The translations under genes and the position numbers were made by a program. From Flavobacterium seoulense (GTDB lineage: Bacteria; Bacteroidota; Bacteroidia; Flavobacteriales; Flavobacteriaceae), in NCBI RefSeq assembly GCF_000695795.1, contig NZ_JNCA01000018.1, positions 1 through 64,000 of the forward strand: a stretch of DNA of 64,000 bases, in the 5' to 3' direction. The notes beneath the pieces are model-generated. The model saw only the letters and a program-made list of their open reading frames with translations, did not search any database and was not told the DNA's origin. This document shows positions 27,362-35,124 of the stretch, one piece after another (position 1 is the first letter of the stretch; every line of letters begins with the position of its first letter).

Positions 27362-28615
27362 TTAGTCATACTTTCTCTTAACGAACCATCTGTCGTTTAA
27401 TGAAAGACCTATACTAAATTTAGCATAATTTTCCTGAATCAAACCAGCCGAAGTTGTTCCTCTTTTCCCAAATTCGAAACCAAAGTTTACATTAGAAAAA
27501 CTTCCTGTAACCGGCAATCCTAATCCAAAACTTACTCCTGCATCTTTAATAGACTGAGCATCTACAATCAAGCCTGTTTCTTCGTATTTAATACCGGCTC
27601 TGTAAACAATTCTTTTAAAATAACTACCAAACTGGCTGTTATAATTAGGAATATAATATCCTCCAATACTATATCGCATTGCTTTTTCATAAGATACTCT
27701 AGACGAAGTATTGTAAGTATTAGCCAAATCACCCTGACTAGCTGCAACAATTTGTGCTCCCACTAACCATTTTCTTGCTTCACCAATTCCTAATCCAAAT
27801 TTCAATTCGCTAGGCAAAGTTAAGTTTTCTGTCTCTGTTTCTTCATCTGCAACTTGTACCGCAGAGAAATCAAAACCAGTAGAAAAGGTTACTGCAGCTA
27901 AGTTTCTAGTATTGCTAGACGCTAATTTACCTTCTAATCTATAACTCAAACTACTGAATAAACTTAATTTTTTATTCAATTTTGTTTGATACATAGCACC
28001 AAAATTAAAATTCACACCTGATAAGTCAGCTCTGTTTAATTCACGGCTTCCATTAGCAACTCCGTTGATGTATTGTAAATTAGTCGTTTCAATTCTACCA
28101 AAATTATAATCTACATTGGCTCCTACACTTAACTTTGGAGCTATTTTATAGGAAGCACCAAAAAAAGCTTTCGTCATTCCTCCCGTTGCATAATCACGAC
28201 TACTTTGACCACCTTCTACAGCAGAAATATTCTCCACTTTATAACCTACAGATGAATATGGAATCAAACCAAATCCAACCGCTAATTTCCCCATAGGTAA
28301 TCCCACAGCCAAATAATCAAAAGTGGTTCTCTTAGCCTGTTCAGAGCTGGAACTATTTTTTAACGTAGTTGTATTGTAAGTTCCCCCAACAGTAAATGTG
28401 GTTAACTTTAGATTAGAATAACTTGCCGGATTATCTAAGTTTAAATGAATACTATCCTGTTCCACCTGAATTCCAGACATAGAACGGCTTTCAATTGTTC
28501 CTTTAAATCGCACATCGCCAATCCCATAAAAAGAATAAGGCGACGAAGTCCCCTCCTGAGCAAAAGAAACCATTGAAAAAAGCAAACAAAGGCTTGATAT
28601 AATTTTTCTAATCAT
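27362..28615 (-). CDS. Outer-membrane beta-barrel protein, function unknown
   Basis: A 417-residue exported protein with a signal peptide (1-19, ending SFAQ), followed by alternating amphipathic strands throughout and a C-terminal aromatic-rich strand, as expected for an outer-membrane barrel. The opening GTSSPYSFYGIGDVR motif is a recurrent start in Bacteroidetes barrels of FadL-like appearance. No specific substrate can be assigned. Its start overlaps the coaX stop by 8 bases and the lptC-like gene follows within a few bases, so it belongs to an envelope-biogenesis operon. Confidence 0.82.
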   Translation of the reverse strand: MIRKIISSLCLLFSMVSFAQEGTSSPYSFYGIGDVRFKGTIESRSMSGIQVEQDSIHLNLDNPASYSNLKLTTFTVGGTYNTTTLKNSSSSEQAKRTTFDYLAVGLPMGKLAVGFGLIPYSSVGYKVENISAVEGGQSSRDYATGGMTKAFFGASYKIAPKLSVGANVDYNFGRIETTNLQYINGVANGSRELNRADLSGVNFNFGAMYQTKLNKKLSLFSSLSYRLEGKLASSNTRNLAAVTFSTGFDFSAVQVADEETETENLTLPSELKFGLGIGEARKWLVGAQIVAASQGDLANTYNTSSRVSYEKAMRYSIGGYYIPNYNSQFGSYFKRIVYRAGIKYEETGLIVDAQSIKDAGVSFGLGLPVTGSFSNVNFGFEFGKRGTTSAGLIQENYAKFSIGLSLNDRWFVKRKYD

Positions 28616-29342
28616 TTTTGATTTTATATTGAAATGTTTGGTTCAAACTCTCCAAAAGGAAATTTGAATTGGCAAATATGGTATTTTTTAATCGTTTAGC
28701 CAAAAAAACTGCATCTCCACCAGTTAAAATTATGATAATATTTTTACAGCTTGCCTTATATTCATCTACAAAACCGTCAATCTCATAGACCAATCCGTTT
28801 ACGACACCTGAATGAATCGATTGTGAAGTTGATTTTCCAATAAAATTTTCCGGACTTTGTAAAGACAATAACGGAAGTTTTGCCGTAAAATGATGCATGG
28901 ACTCGTAACGCAATCGTAATCCAGGCGCTATAGCACCGCCCTGATATACATTGTTTTCATCAACAAAATCATACGTAACACACGTTCCCGCATCAATTAT
29001 TAATCTATTTTGATTGGGATACAACAAAGTAGCTCCCGCTGCCAGCACCATTCGATCAATTCCTAAAGTTTTTGGAGTCCCATAATTATTGGTGAATGGG
29101 AAAATATCTTCATGAGAAACAAAATGAACTTCAAGCTGATTTTCGAATACTAAAAAAGATTTTTTGTCGACATCTCCCACTGAAGAAACTACCAAATGAA
29201 CTATAGCCTGAAATTTTTCTAAAATTTTTTGAATGTTTTCAGCAAGTTCGATTTTATCAAAAACAAAATGCTCTAAAAGAGTATCTCCCTCAAAAACAGC
29301 TGCTTTAATTCGGGTGTTACCCACATCAACAGTTACTATCAT
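28608..29342 (-). CDS. coaX: Type III pantothenate kinase
   Basis: ATP-dependent kinase for the first step of coenzyme A synthesis, of the ASKHA-fold type that is not inhibited by CoA. The phosphate-1 motif VDVGNTR is at residues 5-11, with GIDRM and the phosphate-2 motif DAGTCVTYDF further on and the C-terminal ILTGGDA adenosine motif. I start at the ATG at 29342, giving 244 residues; an upstream in-frame ATG would add ten poorly conserved residues. It heads the minus-strand operon that leads through the beta-barrel and lptC-like genes. Confidence 0.93.
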   Translation of the reverse strand: MIVTVDVGNTRIKAAVFEGDTLLEHFVFDKIELAENIQKILEKFQAIVHLVVSSVGDVDKKSFLVFENQLEVHFVSHEDIFPFTNNYGTPKTLGIDRMVLAAGATLLYPNQNRLIIDAGTCVTYDFVDENNVYQGGAIAPGLRLRYESMHHFTAKLPLLSLQSPENFIGKSTSQSIHSGVVNGLVYEIDGFVDEYKASCKNIIIILTGGDAVFLAKRLKNTIFANSNFLLESLNQTFQYKIKND

Positions 29343-29395
29343 ATTTTGAATTTTGGTTTTGCGAAGATACAAATAGATTTTTTCTTAAAAATGTT

Positions 29396-29425
29396 TTGGA
29401 GAAACTAAAAAAGATTCTATATTTG
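29396..29425 (+). promoter_or_regulatory. Promoter of tRNA-Phe (-33 TTG and -7 TATATTTG)
   Basis: TTG at 29396-29398 is followed after 19 bases by TATATTTG at 29418-29425, a full match to the Bacteroidetes -33/-7 pattern. The tRNA begins 17 bases later. This is the clearest two-box promoter in the window. Confidence 0.85.
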
Positions 29426-29441
29426 CACCCGCGTCAAGCAC

Positions 29442-29514
29442 GGTACCTTAGCTCAGATGGTAGAGCAATGGACTGAAAATCCATGTGTCCCTGGTTCGAT
29501 CCCTGGAGGTACCA
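29442..29514 (+). tRNA. tRNA-Phe (anticodon GAA)
   Basis: A 73-base cloverleaf: acceptor stem GGTACCT paired with AGGTACC, D-arm GCTC/GAGC, anticodon stem ATGGA/TCCAT with loop CTGAAAA giving anticodon GAA, and a T-arm CCTGG TTCGATC CCTGG. The discriminator is A29514. The following bases are CAA, so the CCA tail is not encoded and must be added after transcription. It has its own promoter and terminator and stands alone between two unrelated minus-strand genes. Confidence 0.97.
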
Positions 29515-29515
29515 C

Positions 29516-29548
29516 AAAACCCGAATAGCAATATTCGGGTTTTTTGTT
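29516..29548 (+). terminator. Terminator of tRNA-Phe
   Basis: Stem AAAACCCGAATA (29516-29527) pairs with TATTCGGGTTTT (29532-29543) around the loop GCAA, followed by more T residues. It begins two bases after the tRNA, so the transcript is a single compact tRNA unit. Confidence 0.9.
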
Positions 29549-29583
29549 TTTATAGTTCCCGAATAAAATCACTTTTATAAAAA

Positions 29584-29610
29584 ACAAAAAAACCTCCCGT
29601 TTCCGGAAGG
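29584..29610 (-). terminator. Terminator of the GH127 gene
   Basis: On the minus strand, CCTTCCG (29610-29604) pairs with CGGGAGG (29599-29593) around the loop GAAA, including one G-T pair, followed by a run of seven T. It lies about 30 bases after the GH127 stop. Confidence 0.85.
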
Positions 29611-29641
29611 CCTCTTCAACTACACAAATTACTATTTAAAA

Positions 29642-32014
29642 CTATTTCATTAAACGTACTTCATAAATACCTGTAATAGACGAATTAGGTTTAGCCTGAA
29701 ATTTTACTTCCAGTAATTTTGGATTTGACTTTAAAACCTCAGCAGGAATTTCGATAGTTTTATCAACAAACTGATTCCCTTCTTTGCCATCTAATGTTAT
29801 TGAAGCCACTAAAACAGCATTCAAATACACATCAAAATTGCGATTTTTGTCTGAACCAAAATAAGTGAATCTTAATTTACGGGCTTCTGCTTTTGGATTT
29901 TTCAATTCATAACTAAAGAAACCTTTTCCGTTTCTATAATGAAGTTCTTTATAAATTCCGGTGTCCGTTTGTTCTCCTTTAAAATTATGATCGTTTTCCG
30001 GTTGTTGCTCTCCGGCAGTAACCAAATCTATCGTTTGTGCTTCCAGTTTCATCTTAGCTTCTTCCCTTTCTTTCATGGCAGCCTGCAATTCCGGCAATTT
30101 CTCCTTAGTTGTATAAGGCCAATACAACATATATCGTGCATCATGAATTTGGAAAAAAGGCACTAATTGTAAATCTTTAAATTGTTCCTGATAAGTAATA
30201 TCAGAAATCGAATATGTAAAAGGTTTATTTTTTACCGCTGTTATAGACTGCGCTAAATCAGTTGAATTTGAAACCAACATTGGTGCCTCTTCAATAGGAT
30301 AAATGGGTCCGCTGGCAATGTGTCCCATTCGGCTTCCATCGGCTCTTAATCCTGTTAAATCCGTCTCGCCAGTAACTGCAGCAAGAACAATTGGTCCGTG
30401 TAAAAATGACACCCAATTTGATTTATCAGGCAATTGTTCCGTTTTATTATGCATTGGTAACACTATCGAAATTACATCTCCCGATTTCCATTTTCGATTA
30501 ATTACAACATACGAATTCGCATCTTTTTTAATCGCTACATCTTTACCATTTACTTTGATTTTTAATTCTCCATTCGTTACCCACGAAGGATATCTGAATT
30601 TAACAGCAAACTTTTGTGACTTCTTTAAATCCAATGTAAAAGTTGATTGTTCTTCGAAAGGAAACTTCGTGCTTTGCGTTAGTTTCAATCCTTTTTCCTT
30701 CCATTCTAAAGTAGATGGAATAAAAAGATTCACGTATAAATTTGCAGCATCATGTGCATAAATCATTTCGCCGTATTTTCCGTGATTTTCTAAACCCGAA
30801 CCCACACAACACCAAAAAGATTCCTGAGGCTCTGAATACACACGATAATGACGCGGACGAATAGGCGTAAAATACACAAATCCACCTTCAGGATGTTGCG
30901 ATGACAGAATATGATTGTAAGTCGTACGCTCATAATAATCCATATATTTCGAATCAGGATTCGTTAAAAACAAATGCTTACTCAATTTCAACATATTGTA
31001 ACTATTACAGGTTTCGGGACCTTCACGAGACTCGAGCATCGAAGAAAAATCATTCGACGGATTAAAATGTTCTCGCACACTGTTTCCTCCTATAGAAATA
31101 GTTCTATTATCAACCACTGTTTTCCAGAAAAAGTTAGCTGCATCAGCCCATTTTGCATCACCACCAACTTCGGCAACACGCATAAAACCGATAACTTTCG
31201 GGATTTGTGTATTAGCATGAATTCCGTTTAACTTATCTTCATTATGCAATAAAGGATCTAAAATAGTTTTATGCGAAAATTTCTCAGCCAAAACCAAATA
31301 TTTTTTATCTCCTGTAATGGCAGCTACATCAGCAAAAACTTCGTTCATTCCGCCATGCTCACTTTTTAGCATCAGCTGGATTTGCTCATCCGAAAGATTC
31401 GCGACTAATTTCAAACACCAATCGGATAATTTGATCAGCATTTGTTTCGCTTTTTCATTTCCTGTCAAATTATAAGCATCTACCAGACCTGCATAAACTT
31501 TATGAATATTGTACCAAGGCACCCATTTTTTATTCAAAGAAAAACCACCGGCATCAATTTTACCTTTGGCAATATCAGCCCACAATTCTCTGCTTCCCGG
31601 AACTCCTCCTATATATCCATCTCCATTTTTTAATTGGCATTTTTCTAACCAATTCAAAACATAATCCAGACGTTCTTTTATTTGCTGATTTCCGGTTGCG
31701 GCATACATCTCAGACAAAGCCGAAAGGTAATGTCCGCCAATGTGCCCGTCTAATCCTGTATTTTCCCAGTTACCATAATTATCTTTTAACGGAGTTAGTC
31801 CAGCTTCTTTTAAATAAGGAGCCAATAATCTATCGGCATCAAGTTCTAAAATATATTTCATATCCGTTTGTTGAGCCTTTTGAAAAGGACTTTCCAATAA
31901 ACGAACAGACGACAACGGAAAAGATTGCAATTGCGCCGACTGACTATAAACAGCAGTACTTAACGTAATCAAAACAACCGACCATAGATTGTTTTTTACA
32001 TTTTTTAATATCAT
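29642..32014 (-). CDS. GH127 beta-L-arabinofuranosidase
   Basis: Exported glycoside hydrolase that removes terminal beta-L-arabinofuranose, for example from arabinan, extensin-type or arabinogalactan side chains. A signal peptide (about 1-24) precedes the (alpha/alpha)6 barrel DUF1680 domain. The residues that bind zinc and act as a cysteine nucleophile in the characterised bifidobacterial enzyme have counterparts here: Glu334 and Cys336 in ETC, and Cys402-Cys403 in FWCCVGSG, with Cys402 as the likely nucleophile. A C-terminal beta-sandwich region (about 650-790) follows. It is downstream of the GH51 gene on the same strand, in an arabinose-glycan locus. Confidence 0.92.
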   Translation of the reverse strand: MILKNVKNNLWSVVLITLSTAVYSQSAQLQSFPLSSVRLLESPFQKAQQTDMKYILELDADRLLAPYLKEAGLTPLKDNYGNWENTGLDGHIGGHYLSALSEMYAATGNQQIKERLDYVLNWLEKCQLKNGDGYIGGVPGSRELWADIAKGKIDAGGFSLNKKWVPWYNIHKVYAGLVDAYNLTGNEKAKQMLIKLSDWCLKLVANLSDEQIQLMLKSEHGGMNEVFADVAAITGDKKYLVLAEKFSHKTILDPLLHNEDKLNGIHANTQIPKVIGFMRVAEVGGDAKWADAANFFWKTVVDNRTISIGGNSVREHFNPSNDFSSMLESREGPETCNSYNMLKLSKHLFLTNPDSKYMDYYERTTYNHILSSQHPEGGFVYFTPIRPRHYRVYSEPQESFWCCVGSGLENHGKYGEMIYAHDAANLYVNLFIPSTLEWKEKGLKLTQSTKFPFEEQSTFTLDLKKSQKFAVKFRYPSWVTNGELKIKVNGKDVAIKKDANSYVVINRKWKSGDVISIVLPMHNKTEQLPDKSNWVSFLHGPIVLAAVTGETDLTGLRADGSRMGHIASGPIYPIEEAPMLVSNSTDLAQSITAVKNKPFTYSISDITYQEQFKDLQLVPFFQIHDARYMLYWPYTTKEKLPELQAAMKEREEAKMKLEAQTIDLVTAGEQQPENDHNFKGEQTDTGIYKELHYRNGKGFFSYELKNPKAEARKLRFTYFGSDKNRNFDVYLNAVLVASITLDGKEGNQFVDKTIEIPAEVLKSNPKLLEVKFQAKPNSSITGIYEVRLMK

Positions 32015-32315
32015 AATTTTGGTTTAGTTAGTTATTAAAAGTAAACTTTTACTTGAATTTGTTTTTAAAACAATTAAATATATATTTTAATCAGTCTTAG
32101 CATTTCGACAAACAACTATGACGCTTTCATTTAATAATTTTCTTTTTTGCTTGATCAAAAAAGAAACAAAAAAATCAAGTCTTACGCTTCCTCCTCGGTC
32201 AAATTAGTTTTCGAATGCTAAAAGAAAAGAACTCGCTACGCTCAAACAGCTTTTCTTTTTACGCATCCTTCAAACATTTGACACTCGACTGCGAAAGCTA
32301 AGGACATTGAAAAAA
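32015..32315. other. Intergenic region between GH51 and GH127 genes with repeat-like DNA
   Basis: A 301-base region. Next to the GH127 start is a palindrome, AAGTAAA-CT-TTTACTT (32039-32054), that could be an operator. The middle and right part hold an inverted repeat (listed separately) followed by about 120 bases that are richer in G/C and read like a degraded or dispersed repeat rather than a leader. No open frame of useful length and no strong TAnnTTTG box is seen on the minus strand. Confidence 0.5.
32139..32166. repeat. Inverted repeat with CTTGAT loop, likely dispersed intergenic element
   Basis: A perfect 11-bp inverted repeat: TTTCTTTTTTG (32139-32149) and CAAAAAAGAAA (32156-32166) around CTTGAT. 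A further ATCAAG sits just downstream at about 32174-32179, complementary to the loop. From memory, similar CTTGAT/GAAACAAAAAA strings recur between genes in flavobacterial genomes, but only one copy is in this window. It may act as a weak terminator after the GH51 gene. Confidence 0.5.
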
Positions 32316-34931
32316 TTATTTTTTGGTTTTTATTCGAATAAGCGAAAATGAATACGCTGGTAGTTCGCTTGAAAACTCTTCATTTACTGAAATAGTATCT
32401 GTTTTTGGTAAAGCCGTTTTACTATCTGGTGCTCCAGTTAATAAAGTACGACTAGCATTCGAAGCTGTTACTCCCAAATTTTTCAAATTCAATTGGGTAT
32501 TTACCGCAACAGGAAGCATATTAACTAATTTTAAAATCAAATCGTTACTTTTACTATCACGCACTACTGAAACTCCGATACGTTTTCTAACCGGCTCAGT
32601 GGTATCAGAAATACTAATATCATTAGAAAAATAAATATCTCCCGGATTGTTTCCATACATTTTTTGAACCTGATAACCCACGGTTGGTTTCACTTCTGAA
32701 TTATTAAAATAAATAATATCCGGATTCCATTGTGTATGACCTTCTTTAGCCAGCATTGGCGCAATCGAAGCCATACTTACCACATCGCCATTACGTTCAA
32801 CTGATGTTAAATACAGGGCTTCCGCCAAAGCCGTTTCAATATTATTAGGACGTCCCGGTAAAAAAGCAGCATATTCTCCTAAATATACTTTTGCCTTAGA
32901 ACGATCATATTTATCATAAAAATCCTGATTATTAATAAACCATCCCACCGATTCGTAATAATGCTCGTCAACCATCGGAACATTTAACTTATCAGCAATT
33001 GCCCAGCCTTCGTTATAATCCGTTCCTTCATAAAATGGCCCAACAGTTCCAATTACAGTAATTTCAGGATATTTTGCTTTTACAGCATTAAAAATCATAG
33101 TAAAACGCTCTTCAAAAATATCAGTAATCAAATCTTCGTTTCCTACTCCAATATATTTAAGATTGAATGGTTTAGGATGACCTGCTTCGGCACGTTTTTT
33201 ACCCCATTTTGTATTGACACTTCCATTAGCATATTCGATTAAATCGAGTACATCCTGAACATATTCGTCCATTTCCTCCATTGGGATTCCGCCTTGTTGT
33301 CCTTCTCCACCCACTCCTGAATTTTGACATGGAACTCCAGCAGCTACTACAGGTAAAGGCGCAGCACCCATATCTTCACAAAACTGAAAATATTCGAAAT
33401 AGCCCAATCCCATTGATTGATGATAATTCCATAAATTACGTTGTGGTTTTCTGGCTTCTAGTGGTCCAATGGTATTTTTCCAATGGTAAATATTTTCTAA
33501 ACCATTACCATGTGCTACGCAGCCACCCGGAAAGCGCATAAACTTTGGCTGAATATCGGCAATTGTCTGAGCTAAATCGGCTCGTAAACCATTTTTACGC
33601 CCTTTGAAAGTTTTTTGCGGAAAAAGTGAAATCATATCCAATGCGATACTTCCTGCACTTTGAGGAATGATTTCTAATTTAGCATCAGCCGCCGTTTTAT
33701 TCGAAACTAAAACAGCTGTGTATTTTTTCCAATTAGTACTATTCGAATTAATGGTCGTTTCTCCATATTTTTCTCCATTTTTTCCAACTAAGCGAATAAG
33801 TAATTTTGTATTGGCTTCAGCCAAATTTCTGGTAAAAAGAGAAAAATCATATTTATCGCCTGCTTTCAAAGCAATTCCGTCAAAACCTTCATTGCTTAAT
33901 CCTTTTCCAACCTCAGCCGTTTTTAAAACAGCATAATGTTTATTATTATCATGAATTGGCATCACCGAATCAATACTAAAAGTATTTTGATTTCCTGAAA
34001 TACTCCATGCTTTTTTACTATCCCATGATTTATCGCGACCTTGTTTATCACTCAAAGTATATTCAAAACCACGATTCTGAATTAGCTCAGCATACAATCC
34101 TCCATCGGCAGCATAATTAATATCTTCAAAAAATATTCCAGTAAGCATATTGCTAATTTTTTTATTCTGAGAAGCATTTACGGTAATTGTAGCATTTACA
34201 GGTTTTAAACCAGCAAAACGAGTTGCATCGGTCTTAGAAGATTCTTCTTTTAATTGGTTATTATAAGTACCTAATTGTTCAGCTTTAATCAAATTATTTA
34301 CTAATTCCCAGTTCACTTTATAAACTGTTCCTCTTTGATTTATTCCTCCAACAGCTATTGTTTCTCTCAAATCAACCCGGTCTGAATCCTGAATGTTTTT
34401 TGTATTCGAATAATTAACAAAATTAGTTGTCGTTACAGCATGAAACTCTTTTTTAGAATTTCCGGAACTCAACCATGATACCGTAAAAATGCCTTTATCT
34501 TGAGACACTACAGTTTGCAAACAATTATTATTTGTCATCACCGGAGGATAAGACTGACGTCCCCAGCTAATTAAATCTTTAGAAGCGGCATGAGCAAATG
34601 TACCGTCTGTATCATTCAATGTCCAGACACAATGCCAAGTTTTTTGATTATCCTGAAAAAGATAAGGTGCCTGCATTTTTTTTTGCGCGCCCCAGCGTCC
34701 ATAATCAGACAATAGAAAATTAAAATTTTGCCCTATCGAATTCCAGCTTTTCTTATCAATACTCCAGGCAAATTGCAGTCCTGTTCTTCCTGATAAATTT
34801 TCAGGTGTGTAAGCAAATAAATATACTGAACCCGGATGAATTAACTTTTTATTGTCCTCTGCAAAAATGGGCAGAACCATTAAAACACTCATTACAAATA
34901 CAACAACATTCAGTTTGGTTTGATTTTTCAT
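32316..34931 (-). CDS. GH51 alpha-L-arabinofuranosidase with extra N-terminal domain
   Basis: Exported enzyme releasing alpha-L-arabinofuranose from arabinan or arabinoxylan. A signal peptide (1-24) is followed by about 200 residues resembling a partial GH43-type beta-propeller (blades such as GLQFAWSIDKKSW and TFAHAASKDLISWGR), then a carbohydrate-binding-like segment (about 250-440) and the GH51 barrel. The likely acid/base is Glu599 in GVGNED and the likely nucleophile Glu686 in YLGEYA. At 871 residues it is about 200 longer than plain GH51 enzymes. It lies downstream of SusD but beyond two terminators, with a -7 box of its own. Confidence 0.9.
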   Translation of the reverse strand: MKNQTKLNVVVFVMSVLMVLPIFAEDNKKLIHPGSVYLFAYTPENLSGRTGLQFAWSIDKKSWNSIGQNFNFLLSDYGRWGAQKKMQAPYLFQDNQKTWHCVWTLNDTDGTFAHAASKDLISWGRQSYPPVMTNNNCLQTVVSQDKGIFTVSWLSSGNSKKEFHAVTTTNFVNYSNTKNIQDSDRVDLRETIAVGGINQRGTVYKVNWELVNNLIKAEQLGTYNNQLKEESSKTDATRFAGLKPVNATITVNASQNKKISNMLTGIFFEDINYAADGGLYAELIQNRGFEYTLSDKQGRDKSWDSKKAWSISGNQNTFSIDSVMPIHDNNKHYAVLKTAEVGKGLSNEGFDGIALKAGDKYDFSLFTRNLAEANTKLLIRLVGKNGEKYGETTINSNSTNWKKYTAVLVSNKTAADAKLEIIPQSAGSIALDMISLFPQKTFKGRKNGLRADLAQTIADIQPKFMRFPGGCVAHGNGLENIYHWKNTIGPLEARKPQRNLWNYHQSMGLGYFEYFQFCEDMGAAPLPVVAAGVPCQNSGVGGEGQQGGIPMEEMDEYVQDVLDLIEYANGSVNTKWGKKRAEAGHPKPFNLKYIGVGNEDLITDIFEERFTMIFNAVKAKYPEITVIGTVGPFYEGTDYNEGWAIADKLNVPMVDEHYYESVGWFINNQDFYDKYDRSKAKVYLGEYAAFLPGRPNNIETALAEALYLTSVERNGDVVSMASIAPMLAKEGHTQWNPDIIYFNNSEVKPTVGYQVQKMYGNNPGDIYFSNDISISDTTEPVRKRIGVSVVRDSKSNDLILKLVNMLPVAVNTQLNLKNLGVTASNASRTLLTGAPDSKTALPKTDTISVNEEFSSELPAYSFSLIRIKTKK

Positions 34932-34968
34932 TGGTTTATTCTTTTGTAAAATATAAAGTTGGAATTAA

Positions 34969-34976
34969 CAAATGTA
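34969..34976 (-). promoter_or_regulatory. Bacteroidetes -7 element for the GH51 gene
   Basis: TACATTTG on the minus strand matches TAnnTTTG, 37 bases upstream of the GH51 ATG and after the terminators of the SusCD transcript. No -33 TTG is apparent. It suggests that the enzymes are transcribed separately from susCD. Confidence 0.5.
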
Positions 34977-35017
34977 AAAAAAACATTTATAATTTCAGAC
35001 TATAATTTCATAAAAGC

Positions 35018-35043
35018 AAAAAAGCCACTTTTAAAGCAGCTTT
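35018..35043 (-). terminator. Second terminator after the SusD gene
   Basis: On the minus strand AAAGCTGC pairs with GTGGCTTT (two G-T pairs) around TTTAAAA, followed directly by a T run at 35023-35018. With the hairpin at 35054-35085 it forms a tandem terminator. Confidence 0.65.
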
Positions 35044-35053
35044 ATTAAAAGAT

Positions 35054-35085
35054 AAAGCCCATGCAAAATAATTTACATGGGCTTT
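35054..35085 (-). terminator. First terminator after the SusD gene
   Basis: A perfect 10-bp stem AAAGCCCATG (35054-35063) with CATGGGCTTT (35076-35085) around a 12-base loop that can pair partly. It is 39 bases past the SusD stop on the minus strand. The downstream T tract is weak (ATCTTTTAA). Confidence 0.7.
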
Positions 35086-35124
35086 GAAACAAACTAATTA
35101 AAAAAGCTTTTTAATATCTATAAA

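Noticed and set aside
30303..30761. 152-residue plus-strand frame opposite the GH127 gene
   Set aside because: Fully inside a conserved enzyme gene on the other strand, with no family resemblance or signals.
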